Shown here one piece after another: positions 50,698 through 59,545 of a stretch of DNA of 64,000 nt (position 1 is the stretch's first letter; the number at the start of each line of letters is the position of its first letter). Position numbers and translations under genes: made by a program. The stretch covers positions 1 through 64,000 of the forward strand of contig JAZSBH010000039.1 in NCBI GenBank assembly GCA_045602325.1, read 5' to 3'. The notes beneath the pieces were generated by a model. The model saw only the letters and a program-made list of their open reading frames with translations. It made no database searches and was not told the DNA's origin. This stretch comes from CAMEON01 sp045602325 (GTDB lineage Bacteria > Bacillota > Clostridia > Oscillospirales > CAG-272).

Positions 50698-53556
50698 TCA
50701 ATTATCTTTCTTTTTGCGCTTTGCGGTCAGCACCGCGCTGCCCGCCAGGGCGAGGGGCAGAATCAAGGAGGGAAGCATCGATCCGCACCCCTTGGAATCC
50801 TCACTGTCGGTTTCGGTTTCGGTGTCGGTCGTAACGTTAGGTGCCTTGGTAGTCGGCTCGATTACGGAACCCGTTTCTACGTTGGTGGGAATCTCGGTTT
50901 CACCCTCGGCGGGAGGTACGCTGCCGGGCATGACGGTGTTGAACACGTAGTTCAGTCTGCCCAGAGGCGCCACGTCGCCCTCGGTGTAGAACTGCTCCAT
51001 GGTGGTGATCTTGGACTCGCTATCCACCCACTTGAAGTAGAAGTTCATGTAGTCGCAATGGCTGACTCCCAGCATTTCCAGCGGCACCGCGATCATGAGC
51101 TGATTTCCCTTGGCGCGGTAGCTCACCTCGCCGACGATCTCAAAGGAGTAAGCACCGTCCTTGCCGTTGTACTTAGCCACCGTGGTGGTGAATTCGTCCT
51201 TTGCCTGATAGTTGACAATGAAGTCGTAGCCGTACCAGCCTGTTGCAGCATTCTGATCGGCATCGATAAGGAGCTGCATCCAGGAGGAATTGGGATCGAA
51301 CATGGAAACGTCGTGACGGGTCTGTGCATAGAAATAGATATTCTTGGTATCATGGGTGATCTTGGAAGCCAGAATGTCGTTGCGTCCCGTGGTATCGGTG
51401 TAGCGCTGGTTGCCGTAGCCGTCAAAATCACGATCCAGACAATCGTTTTTCGGGTCGGTATAGGTCAGGGTCACGCTGTCCCACTGGGTGAAATCACCCG
51501 TAACGTTGATGGGATTGCGGGCATCCTGCAGAATGATGGGAGCCATACCCTTGAGCTTCTGGATGTTGTAGGCGAGCTGGATGTAGTAGTTATCGAAGTA
51601 ACCGCCCTTCATCATCTCAATATCGCGGGAGAACTCCACCGAGGCCAGATCCACGAAGTGCGCGTACTCGTTGGAGGTGGACTGAAGCTGTGCGATCCAT
51701 TCGTTCCAGCCCGTGACCAGCACGAAGGGAACGTCAGCCTTGTGGGCTACGTCCCATTGAGCCTGGAAGTTGAGGCCCTGCTTATACAGTTCGGGATCAG
51801 CGGCGATGGCATTATAGTATTCCTCGGTGAGCTTGTCGGTGAGCTTGTCGGTGAGCTTGGCAGAACCGTAGGAGCGCCCCAGGTTGGTACGGTCCATCTT
51901 ATCGTAGATGGAATCGCTGAAGCGCCATGTGCCGCGGTGCTGAGCAACCGAGACATTGATGGCAGATTGTTTACCTTTATCGTCGCGGTAGATGTATTGG
52001 GGCCGCTTCCCGTCCATCCAGGGCCAGGCATTGATGTGATTTTCTGGCTCGGTGGGCCATTGATTGATCTTCATGGTGAAGAAATTATCGATGTTCGCGT
52101 CTGCGGGACCCACGATGACCGGCTTACCGTCAATGCAGAACCAGGTGTCGGAGTAGTGGCCGGGCTTGTAGATCTCGTTATAGAGGTTACGGATCATGTT
52201 CGAGGCGTTGGTATTGGTGTAGAACACCACACCGGGGGCATCGTAGCCCTGCTGATTCAACTCGTGGAGGATCTTCATGATCTTGAGCGCGGTATCCGAA
52301 TGGGTGTGGTTATTGGTGGTGTCAAAGAACAGGAAATCAATGCCGATGTTGGAGAGAAGCTCCATGTGCTTGCGGAGCACCCACTCGTCATTGATATAAT
52401 AGTAGCCGTACAAAGGCTCGCCGAACCAATGGAACTCTCCTACCTGACCGTATTTACCCGTGGAGAGCTTACCCTTGTCGGCATCGGGGGTGGAGTCCAG
52501 AATATCCTGGAGATTGTAGATCTCGTCCGTGGGTGCGTGCTTGCCGTGCCAGAGGAAGTAGAAGAGCCCCACGTTCCGCTCGCCGTTGTCCCCGATGACA
52601 CCCACCTGGGTTGCATCGTACAGGGAGCGTCCCAGATCGTCGGTGCCTGCAAAGCCGCCGAAGCAGTTGATAGCATGGTTGGGGACCGTGTAAGACCGGG
52701 TCTCGCCGTTTACCTCATAGGAGATCGTTACGGTCTTGCCGTCGTCGGACTCGGTGAAGGTCAGAGAGCCTGCGCGGGTGTCCTCGGGGGTCGTATCCAT
52801 ATCCTTGTATGCGGGATCGGTCCACTCAACGGTGGCGCCGGTCTCCTCCTCCTCGTCGGTACTGCCGCCGGCGTTCTCCTTCTCCCAGGCCAGGAGCTTT
52901 TGGTACTCGTCGTAGTTGAAGCCCTCGGCGCCGTCCTCGGTGTCGAAAAAGGCGATACAGCGGATGTCGATGGCGTCCCCGGGCTGGATCTTGGGGTTCA
53001 GGGGATCGAAGCGAAAGGCGGTGAAGGCCACTGCATCGTCCACGTCCTTCCAGGCCTCGCAGACCACGGTGATCTTGGCGAACTCCTTGGTGGGCTTCCA
53101 GCGCCAGATCTGGACGCCGCCCTTCTGGCCCATCTGCACCCCGTCGGAGCGGTTGCAGTACAGCTCGCCATCCTTGTCCATGTCGGTGCGGTAGATGATG
53201 GCCACCGACTTGCACTCCGAGGGCTTCATGTCGGGGACGTAGAGATTGCACATGGGATCGTCGGCGGTGGCGGTGAAGGTCGTATGGGAGCCCTCTGTGA
53301 CGACGGCTGTGGTGTTGCCGATTCCCTCAAAGCTGAAGTAGGCGGTCAGATCCATGTAGTGGATCGGGATCGTGGAATTGATCTCCGGCTTCTTCGCAGA
53401 GAGGAGATCGAAGGAATAGGCATCGTTGTTCATGATATTTTCGGAATAGTCCTTTTCGGTATTGTTTGAGGCAGAGCATCCCATCAAAGCCGCCGCGCCT
53501 CCAAGAAGGGAGGCGCAGAGGATGGATGCCACAGCCCGTTTGACGCTGTGTTTCAT
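50698..53556 (-). CDS. Large secreted GH71/GH99-like glycosidase, paralogue 2
   Basis: 952 residues. Signal peptide with lipobox LMGC (cysteine near residue 27); an N-terminal beta domain; a (beta/alpha)8 region with VGLFYFLWHGKHA, WVLRKHMELLSNIGID and VTGWNEWIAQ, where GWNEW resembles the acid-carrying motif of GH99/GH71; a carbohydrate-binding-like domain (SSWMQLLIDADQ, WYGYDFIVNY); a Thr/Glu linker; and a tail KGCGS, hydrophobic stretch, KRKKKDN. Lies 24 bases downstream of its paralogue. A 12-base unit repeats three times inside (51825-51860). The GH family is not certain and the substrate unknown; alpha-mannan or other complex glycan is a guess. Confidence 0.7.
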   Translation of the reverse strand: MKHSVKRAVASILCASLLGGAAALMGCSASNNTEKDYSENIMNNDAYSFDLLSAKKPEINSTIPIHYMDLTAYFSFEGIGNTTAVVTEGSHTTFTATADDPMCNLYVPDMKPSECKSVAIIYRTDMDKDGELYCNRSDGVQMGQKGGVQIWRWKPTKEFAKITVVCEAWKDVDDAVAFTAFRFDPLNPKIQPGDAIDIRCIAFFDTEDGAEGFNYDEYQKLLAWEKENAGGSTDEEEETGATVEWTDPAYKDMDTTPEDTRAGSLTFTESDDGKTVTISYEVNGETRSYTVPNHAINCFGGFAGTDDLGRSLYDATQVGVIGDNGERNVGLFYFLWHGKHAPTDEIYNLQDILDSTPDADKGKLSTGKYGQVGEFHWFGEPLYGYYYINDEWVLRKHMELLSNIGIDFLFFDTTNNHTHSDTALKIMKILHELNQQGYDAPGVVFYTNTNASNMIRNLYNEIYKPGHYSDTWFCIDGKPVIVGPADANIDNFFTMKINQWPTEPENHINAWPWMDGKRPQYIYRDDKGKQSAINVSVAQHRGTWRFSDSIYDKMDRTNLGRSYGSAKLTDKLTDKLTEEYYNAIAADPELYKQGLNFQAQWDVAHKADVPFVLVTGWNEWIAQLQSTSNEYAHFVDLASVEFSRDIEMMKGGYFDNYYIQLAYNIQKLKGMAPIILQDARNPINVTGDFTQWDSVTLTYTDPKNDCLDRDFDGYGNQRYTDTTGRNDILASKITHDTKNIYFYAQTRHDVSMFDPNSSWMQLLIDADQNAATGWYGYDFIVNYQAKDEFTTTVAKYNGKDGAYSFEIVGEVSYRAKGNQLMIAVPLEMLGVSHCDYMNFYFKWVDSESKITTMEQFYTEGDVAPLGRLNYVFNTVMPGSVPPAEGETEIPTNVETGSVIEPTTKAPNVTTDTETETDSEDSKGCGSMLPSLILPLALAGSAVLTAKRKKKDN
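51825..51860 (-). repeat. Three tandem 12-bp units inside the glycosidase gene
   Basis: CGGTGAGCTTGT twice, then CGGTGAGCTTGG. In-frame, encoding LTDK repeats; copy number may vary between strains. Confidence 0.9.
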
Positions 53557-53580
53557 GGTAGAGTCCTTTCGTCGCTCGGA

Positions 53581-56499
53581 TTACTGTTCCTTACGCTTGA
53601 TGAACACGACGGAGGAGAGGAGTGCCATCAGCGCGATGAAGCCCGCGGAAATAACGGTGGATTTGCATCCGCCGGAGGCAGGCTCGGTCTCGGAGACGCC
53701 GGGGGTCTCGACGGCGGGGGCGTCCGTGGGTGTCTCGGTGTCGGGAGTCTGGGTCTCGGGCTCGGTCACGGGTTGAGTCTCGGGAGCCGTAGTCTCATCC
53801 TCGGGGTAGGAGATGTTGGATACACCGGGGATGTAGTTTTGGAAGACGTAATTCATTCTTCCCAAAGGTGCCACGTCGCCGTCGCAGTAGAAGTCCTCCA
53901 TCTCGTCGTAGGTGGTTTCGCTGTCGGCCCACTTGAACTGGAAGCAGAGCTCTTTGTAGCCCTCGATGCCCAACAGCTCCTGGGGAACCTCGATCATCAT
54001 CTTGTTCTCCTTGACGCGGTAGGCGACCTCACCCACGGTGGTAAAGCCGTACTGACCGTCGGTGCCGTTGTATTTAGCTACGGTGGTGACGGTACCGCTC
54101 TTGACCTCGTAGTTTACGACATAGTCGTAGCCGTACCAGCCTGTACTGCCGTTGCTGTCGGCGTCGATGTACAGCTTCATCCAGGAGGAATCGTTGTCAT
54201 ACAAAGGAATTTTGTCGGCGGTCTCAACGTAGAAGTAAATGTTCTTGGAATCAGCGGTCACCTTGGTAGCAACGATGTCGTTACGGCCGGAGGTGTTGGT
54301 ATAGGGGGTTCTGCCGAAGCCAATGGCGTCGCGGTCAGCGGTATCGCCCTTGGCGTCGTAGTAGGTGAAAGCGACGGCATCCCATTGGTCAAACTCACCC
54401 GTGACGTTGATGGGATTGCGGGCATCCTGTACCACAATGGGGGCTGCCCCCTTGACGCGCTGGACGTTGTAAGCAAGCTGGATGTAGTAGTTATCGAAGT
54501 AACCGCCCCGCATCATCTCGGAGTCGCGGGAGAACTCCATGGAGGAGGTGTCCACGAAGAAGATACTGCCGTCATTGGTGGGCTGACGCTGGGCGACCCA
54601 CTCGTTCCAGCCGGTGACCAGGATGTACATAGCACCCGAGTCAATGGCGCGGTCGAACTGTGCCTGGAAGTTGAGACCCTGGTTGGTGAGGGTTGGATCG
54701 GCCTTCCACTCGTCGTAGCGCTGCTGGAGAATCTTTTCGTTGGAGCGCTTCTCTGCCCAGAAAGAGCGGCCGCGGTTGGAGGGATCGTTGTACAGGGAGG
54801 AGCTGGAGAAGCGGACGGAACCGCTGTGCTGGGCGATGGAGACGCTGATGGCGGCGCCGTCAAAGTCGTAAGCCGAGCGGAACAGGCGGGACGGCCACTG
54901 GAAGTCCATCCAAGGCCAGCCGTTGACCTTGGACTGCTCGGTGGGCCACTGGTTCTGCTTCATGGTGAAGAAATCGTTGATGTTGGCCTCGTTGGGACCG
55001 ATGATGACCGGCTTACCGTTGATCTTGAACCAGGTGTCCTCGTACAGACCCTTGCTGTAGATGTCGTTGTAGACCTGGCGGATAACGTTCTCGGCGGAGG
55101 AGTTGGTGTAGAAGACCACCTGAGGTGCGTCAAAGCCCTGCTCGTTGAGCTCGTGGAGGCACTCCATGAGCTTCTTGGCGTTGTGGAGGTAGGGGTAGCC
55201 GTTGGTGGTATCGAAATACAGGAAGTCGATGTTGGCCTGGGTCAGAAGCTCGGCGTGCTTGCGATGTACCCACTGGTCGTTGGCGTAGTAGTAGCCGTAG
55301 AGGGGCTCGGCAAACCAGTGCATGGCGCCCACGGGGCCGTACTTGCCGCATTTGGTGTTGCCTGCAGCCTCAACACCCACCTCATCGATGATCTTCTGCA
55401 AGTCGAAGATACCGCTGTCGCCGTGCTCACCCTGCCACAGGAAGTAGAACAGACCGACGTACTTCTCACCGGTGGAGCCGTAGGCGCCTACGTCGGTAGA
55501 GGTGTACATGGTGCGGTCGAGGTCGTCGGTGGCGGCGTAACCGCCCATGGTGTAGTTGTAGTTGTTGGGCACGGTGTAAGAGACGGTCTCGCCGTTTACG
55601 TGATAGGAAATGGTGACACTCTTACCGTCCTCGGAGACCTCGTACTTGAGGGAACCGCCGTCGGTGTCCTCGGGGGTGGTCTCCTTTTCCGTGTATGTCG
55701 GTGTCTCCCAAGCGTAGTTTTTCTTGGCCTCCTCTTCTTGGCGCTTCAGTTCCTCTTCATAAGCCAGCTTGGCGATATACTGCTCCATATCGAAACCGTT
55801 GTAGAGCTCCTCGGTCTCAAAGAAGGCGATGAAGCGGATGTCGATGGAAGCGCCTGCGGGGATGGGGTACTTGACCCAGCCGGTAGAATCCTTGTAGGGC
55901 TCGCCGTTCTCGTTGAGCACGTAGCCGGCCTCCAGGGGATCGAAGCGGAAGAAGGTAGATTTCGTGCCGTTGTAGGCACCGCTGTCGATGATGGGCTGGG
56001 TGTCGAAGCCGTGGGCGTGCCACTCGCCGTCTGCAACCACAGCGGTCTCCAGCATAGCTGTGTCGTCCTTGGGGTCATTGCCGGTGGAGCCCATGTAGCA
56101 CTGAATGGTGGTGTTCTCGGCATTGGAGGAGCGGTAGGCGATGACCACGTACTTGACAGGCATATCCAAGGTGGACATGGGGCGGAAGTAGGGGTCGGCG
56201 GCAGAGGGGGTAATGGTGACGTAACCGTCCTTCAGCTCGACCGAGCCCAGTCTGTCATTGGCACCCGTAGCCTTAGACAGCTCCTCGGCGGTGAGGATGT
56301 GGGAGGGCTCGGTGGTATTAAAGGTAGGTGCCTCGTCTGCCAGGAGATCGAAGGTGTGCCGATCGCCCGTGCTGGCTGCTGCCTCGGAGGAGAGGACTGT
56401 AGCGAGCATCGTAGCGGTCAGTGTGGCGACAGAGCCGAGCATGAGCACGGCCAGAAGAACCGACATGATCGTCAGAAGAGTTTTCTTTTTTGCGTTCAT
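53581..56499 (-). CDS. Large secreted GH71/GH99-like glycosidase, paralogue 1
   Basis: 972 residues, same plan as the downstream paralogue: signal peptide (cleavable, no lipobox), beta domain, barrel with VGLFYFLWQGEHG, WVHRKHAELLTQANID and VTGWNEWVAQRQ, carbohydrate-binding-like domain (SSWMKLYIDADSN, WYGYDYVVNY), Thr/Glu linker, and C-terminal GGCKS, hydrophobic stretch, KRKEQ. The tail would hold the enzyme on the cell surface. It has a strong promoter; the pair form an operon. Family assignment is by motif only. Confidence 0.7.
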   Translation of the reverse strand: MNAKKKTLLTIMSVLLAVLMLGSVATLTATMLATVLSSEAAASTGDRHTFDLLADEAPTFNTTEPSHILTAEELSKATGANDRLGSVELKDGYVTITPSAADPYFRPMSTLDMPVKYVVIAYRSSNAENTTIQCYMGSTGNDPKDDTAMLETAVVADGEWHAHGFDTQPIIDSGAYNGTKSTFFRFDPLEAGYVLNENGEPYKDSTGWVKYPIPAGASIDIRFIAFFETEELYNGFDMEQYIAKLAYEEELKRQEEEAKKNYAWETPTYTEKETTPEDTDGGSLKYEVSEDGKSVTISYHVNGETVSYTVPNNYNYTMGGYAATDDLDRTMYTSTDVGAYGSTGEKYVGLFYFLWQGEHGDSGIFDLQKIIDEVGVEAAGNTKCGKYGPVGAMHWFAEPLYGYYYANDQWVHRKHAELLTQANIDFLYFDTTNGYPYLHNAKKLMECLHELNEQGFDAPQVVFYTNSSAENVIRQVYNDIYSKGLYEDTWFKINGKPVIIGPNEANINDFFTMKQNQWPTEQSKVNGWPWMDFQWPSRLFRSAYDFDGAAISVSIAQHSGSVRFSSSSLYNDPSNRGRSFWAEKRSNEKILQQRYDEWKADPTLTNQGLNFQAQFDRAIDSGAMYILVTGWNEWVAQRQPTNDGSIFFVDTSSMEFSRDSEMMRGGYFDNYYIQLAYNVQRVKGAAPIVVQDARNPINVTGEFDQWDAVAFTYYDAKGDTADRDAIGFGRTPYTNTSGRNDIVATKVTADSKNIYFYVETADKIPLYDNDSSWMKLYIDADSNGSTGWYGYDYVVNYEVKSGTVTTVAKYNGTDGQYGFTTVGEVAYRVKENKMMIEVPQELLGIEGYKELCFQFKWADSETTYDEMEDFYCDGDVAPLGRMNYVFQNYIPGVSNISYPEDETTAPETQPVTEPETQTPDTETPTDAPAVETPGVSETEPASGGCKSTVISAGFIALMALLSSVVFIKRKEQ

Positions 56500-56546
56500 A
56501 GTCTGTATCCTTTCTTATACACCGCATAAGGGTGGGAATCATACAT

Positions 56547-56575
56547 ATTATATCAAATGAATACGATTTTTGCAA
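56547..56575 (-). promoter_or_regulatory. Promoter of the giant glycosidase operon
   Basis: On the - strand: TTGCAA (56570-56575), 17-bp spacer ending TGA, TATAAT (56547-56552). Confidence 0.85.
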
Positions 56576-56630
56576 TAGGTTTTGAATTTTTTGGCATAAT
56601 GACGAAAAACTCAAGGGCTTTTTGACCCGA

Positions 56631-56663
56631 AAAGAGAAAGAGCGGCTTCCGATCGGATGCCGC
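56631..56663 (-). terminator. Terminator of the gene at 56696
   Basis: GCGGC-TCCGATCGGA-GCCGC palindrome (56642-56663) followed on the - strand by TCTTTCTCTTTT. Confidence 0.7.
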
Positions 56664-56695
56664 CCTGTCTGTTTTCAACAAAGCCGTTGCTTTAT

Positions 56696-57217
56696 TTACC
56701 GTTCCAAAACCTCGCTTCCGTTCCAGCGATATACTTCAAAAACCCCCGTGTATTTTCCGCTTACCTTTTCCAGGAAGGTTGCGGGCTTTTTGAGCTTATT
56801 CATCATGTCACGCAGAGCCTCCTCGTGATCAGGCATCTGATACAGCCATTCCATGGGATAGGTGCTGACCTTGCGGTGATTCTCGTAGGCATCCCGATTC
56901 TTGTACCGCACGATGGCGACGATGTTATTTTCGATGACCTCGTCTATGGCAGAGAGAGCCTCCTCGGGATCCAATTTGGTCGCCACCTCAGCTTGCCCGA
57001 ACCGCAGGGAGCAGGAGGACACGTACCCCTTATAAGTATCGACCTGCAAGGACACCGAAAAACGCCCTTCTTCAGGGTGGGGGAGGATCAATTCCATCAC
57101 CTCCTCGCCCTTGTCGGTTACGTCGGTAACGGTACGGGGGCGGCTGTCGCGGGGGAAACGAGGTAGGTAGGTGCGTGTCAACAGGGAAGCGTATTCTTCG
57201 ACGGTGTATGGAGGCAT
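56696..57217 (-). CDS. Hypothetical soluble protein
   Basis: 173 residues, no signal or membrane helix. Starts MPPYTVEEYASLLTRTYL with AAAGGAG upstream. Mixed alpha/beta composition; no family recognised. It is divergent from the DUF6062 operon and shares its promoter region. Confidence 0.6.
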   Translation of the reverse strand: MPPYTVEEYASLLTRTYLPRFPRDSRPRTVTDVTDKGEEVMELILPHPEEGRFSVSLQVDTYKGYVSSCSLRFGQAEVATKLDPEEALSAIDEVIENNIVAIVRYKNRDAYENHRKVSTYPMEWLYQMPDHEEALRDMMNKLKKPATFLEKVSGKYTGVFEVYRWNGSEVLER

Positions 57218-57287
57218 GGGACACGGGCTCCTTTGGAATGTTTTTACCGCGGAAGCCGTGTTTCGGGCAAAAATTTTCCCCGACCCC

Positions 57288-57316
57288 TTGCAATCCGCGT
57301 GAATCTATGGTATCAT
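57288..57316 (+). promoter_or_regulatory. Promoter of the DUF6062 operon
   Basis: TTGCAA (57288-57293), 17-bp spacer ending TGG, TATCAT (57311-57316). Confidence 0.75.
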
Positions 57317-57318
57317 AT

Positions 57319-57347
57319 AGTATAAATGATTTCTTCCCAAAAAGCAA
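57319..57347 (-). promoter_or_regulatory. Promoter of the gene at 56696-57217
   Basis: On the - strand: TTGCTT (57342-57347), 17-bp spacer, TATACT (57319-57324); only 2 bp from the opposing -10 box. Confidence 0.7.
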
Positions 57348-57377
57348 GAGAAAAATGTAAAAATTTCGGAGGTTCCC

Positions 57378-58076
57378 ATGGAACAGATCTATACCATACC
57401 CGTAAACGAAGCATTTGAAGCCTCCCGCGACGATGCGGCCTGCGGATGCCCCATGTGCGCCATCTACCGCAAGCTGGAGGAAAACGAGCTGGATCTTATC
57501 CTCGGTGCGTCCATGATGGAGCCCGACGTTCGTATCAAAACCAACGAGCAGGGCTTCTGCCGCCTGCATTACGACCTTATGTTCGTCCGCAAGAATCGCC
57601 TGGGGATGGCACTCACCCTGGAGAGCCATCTAAAGGAGCTGCAATCCGAGATCAAGGAAGGAACCTTCGGCACCCCCGGAAGCAAGCCTCTCAAGCGGAT
57701 CACAGAACTGGAAGGGAACTGCTACGTCTGCAAGCGCGCTCAATTCCACTTTGAACACATGGCCGAGACCGTGGTCTTTCTGTGGGATTCCGACGAGGAC
57801 TTCGGCCCCAAACTCCGTGCCCAGCCCTACTTCTGCCTGCCTCACTACAAAAAACTCCTGGAGTACGGTCAGAAGCGTTTGGGCAAAAAGAAGCTCGCTC
57901 AATTCACCGCCGAGGTCGGCAAAGTGGTGAACGACTATATGACCACCCTCACCGACGACATCAGTTGGTTCTGCAAGAAGTTCGATTACCGCTATGACCA
58001 AGAGCCTTGGTATAACTCCAAGGATTCGGTGGAGCGTGCCATCAAGTTCCTGCGATCGGACATCCACAACAAGTAA
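57378..58076 (+). CDS. DUF6062 family protein with two Cys/His metal sites
   Basis: 232 residues. Two similar blocks: CPMC then CRLH, and CYVC then CLPH, each able to bind one metal, suggesting an internal duplication (about residues 23-60 and 116-165). No signal peptide. CGGAGG precedes the ATG. First gene of an operon with an EamA transporter, MnmM and a VanY-like carboxypeptidase. Function of the family is unknown. Confidence 0.75.
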   Translation: MEQIYTIPVNEAFEASRDDAACGCPMCAIYRKLEENELDLILGASMMEPDVRIKTNEQGFCRLHYDLMFVRKNRLGMALTLESHLKELQSEIKEGTFGTPGSKPLKRITELEGNCYVCKRAQFHFEHMAETVVFLWDSDEDFGPKLRAQPYFCLPHYKKLLEYGQKRLGKKKLAQFTAEVGKVVNDYMTTLTDDISWFCKKFDYRYDQEPWYNSKDSVERAIKFLRSDIHNK

Positions 58077-58098
58077 AAAGAAAAGGGAAGCGAGCAGT

Positions 58099-58962
58099 AT
58101 GAATTACCTTCTCCTTTTCCTCACCGCTCTCTTTATCACCTTCCAGAAGATCATCCAGGAGCGATACAACGCCAAATGCAAATCGGGGGTATTCTTCTTC
58201 AGCGGTATGATCTCCTTCTTCGCCATGTGCTTTTTCATGGCGGTCAATCGCACTTGGGAGTGGAATGCTCACCTGATCCTCCCTGCCGTAGCCTTCGGTC
58301 TGTCCTACGCCGCCGCCACGGTCTTCGTTGTGTTGGCCATCAAGTGCGGATCGTTGGCCAAAACCACCCTCATCACCTCCTACTCCCTCCTGGTTCCTGC
58401 TTTTGCAGGACTCATCGTCCTCCGCGAGCCCATCGGCATCCCTATGGTGGCAGGTATGATCCTGCTGACCGTGTCCCTGTGGCTGACCAATCACCAAAAG
58501 AGCACCGGCGCGGAAAAAGAAAAAGTCACCCTTAAATGGGTGATCTACTTGGTTCTCGGCTTCACGGGAAACGGTATGTGCTCCACGGTGCAGAAGCTGG
58601 CACCTCACTTTGTGGACGGTGCCGTGCTTAACCAGAATATGTATATGATCGCAGCCTTGGGACTGTCTTCGGTGGTGCTCATCTCTGCCTCGTTCATAAC
58701 GAAAGAAACCGATCTGAAGTCCACCTTGCTCCACGGTGCGCCCCTCTCCCTGTTCTGCGGGCTCTTTAACGGCGCGGTCAATTATCTTGCCATCTACCTC
58801 AACCAATTCATCCCCGCGTCGGTGATGTTCCCCGTCCTTTCGGCGGGGGAGATCATTCTGATTTTTCCATATTCGCTTTTGGTATGCCACGAGCGGTTCA
58901 CAAAAAAACAGTGGGCAGGCTTTGCCATCGGTATTGTATCGGTGGTACTGCTCAATTTATAA
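58099..58962 (+). CDS. EamA/DMT-type transporter
   Basis: 287 residues with about ten hydrophobic helices in two similar halves (AIKCGSLAKTTLITSYSLLVP in the first; NQFIPASVMFPVLSAGEII in the second), typical of drug/metabolite transporters. Substrate unknown. Starts 22 bases after DUF6062. Confidence 0.8.
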   Translation: MNYLLLFLTALFITFQKIIQERYNAKCKSGVFFFSGMISFFAMCFFMAVNRTWEWNAHLILPAVAFGLSYAAATVFVVLAIKCGSLAKTTLITSYSLLVPAFAGLIVLREPIGIPMVAGMILLTVSLWLTNHQKSTGAEKEKVTLKWVIYLVLGFTGNGMCSTVQKLAPHFVDGAVLNQNMYMIAALGLSSVVLISASFITKETDLKSTLLHGAPLSLFCGLFNGAVNYLAIYLNQFIPASVMFPVLSAGEIILIFPYSLLVCHERFTKKQWAGFAIGIVSVVLLNL

Positions 58963-58973
58963 AGGAGATTCCC

Positions 58974-59528
58974 ATGATCGACCTACTCGACCTTCACAAA
59001 TACTTCATTCTTAAGCACCTCCGCCCCGGTGATGTGGCGGTGGATTTCACCATGGGTAACGGCCACGACACCGAGTTTCTGTCCAAGACCGTTGGCCCGG
59101 AGGGCTTCGTCTACGCCTTCGACATTCAGGAGCAGGCGCTGGCCTCCACCCAGGAGCATCTGGTGAACGTGGGCTGTCCCGACAACTATCAGCTCATCCT
59201 GGACTCCCATTCCAACCTCAAAAAGTACGTGGACGTCCCCTTTAAGGCGGGGATGTTCAATCTCGGCTGGCTCCCCGGCGGGGATAAATCCATCACCACC
59301 CTGCGGGAGACAACCCTCCCTGCCATCCGCGATGCCATCAGCCTCATGGATAGGGATGCCATCCTGAATATCGCCGTCTACCCGGGCCATAAGGAGGGCG
59401 ATGCCGAAGGGCAGATGATCCTCGACTATCTGGCAGGCATCAGCCGTCACCGTGTCTGTGCCACCCTCGTCAAAATTGTCAATTCTCCTTCGTCTCCCTT
59501 CTTCATCGTCGTGGAAACCAAACCCTAA
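58974..59528 (+). CDS. mnmM: tRNA mnm5s2U34-type methyltransferase MnmM (YtqB family)
   Basis: 184 residues. SAM-binding DFTMGNGHDTEFL at the start of a class I methyltransferase fold, and FNLGWLPGGDKSI, the motif of the YtqB/rRNA_methylase family. In Bacillus the enzyme completes the wobble uridine modification mnm5U34. The ATG at 58974 follows AAAGGAG. Reaction by homology. Confidence 0.82.
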   Translation: MIDLLDLHKYFILKHLRPGDVAVDFTMGNGHDTEFLSKTVGPEGFVYAFDIQEQALASTQEHLVNVGCPDNYQLILDSHSNLKKYVDVPFKAGMFNLGWLPGGDKSITTLRETTLPAIRDAISLMDRDAILNIAVYPGHKEGDAEGQMILDYLAGISRHRVCATLVKIVNSPSSPFFIVVETKP

Positions 59529-59545
59529 ACCACAAAGGAGTCGCC

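Noticed and set aside
50698..50790. LPXTG sortase signal on the giant glycosidase
   Set aside because: No LPXTG; the residue block before the helix is GCGS.
51825..51860. CRISPR-like tandem repeats
   Set aside because: Twelve-base direct repeats without spacers, inside a coding frame; no cas gene in the window.
50692..53469. 925-residue open frame on the + strand
   Set aside because: Antisense shadow of the second giant glycosidase.
53548..56529. 993-residue open frame on the + strand
   Set aside because: Antisense to the giant glycosidase; long only because codon bias leaves few stops; low-complexity Gly/Val/His product.
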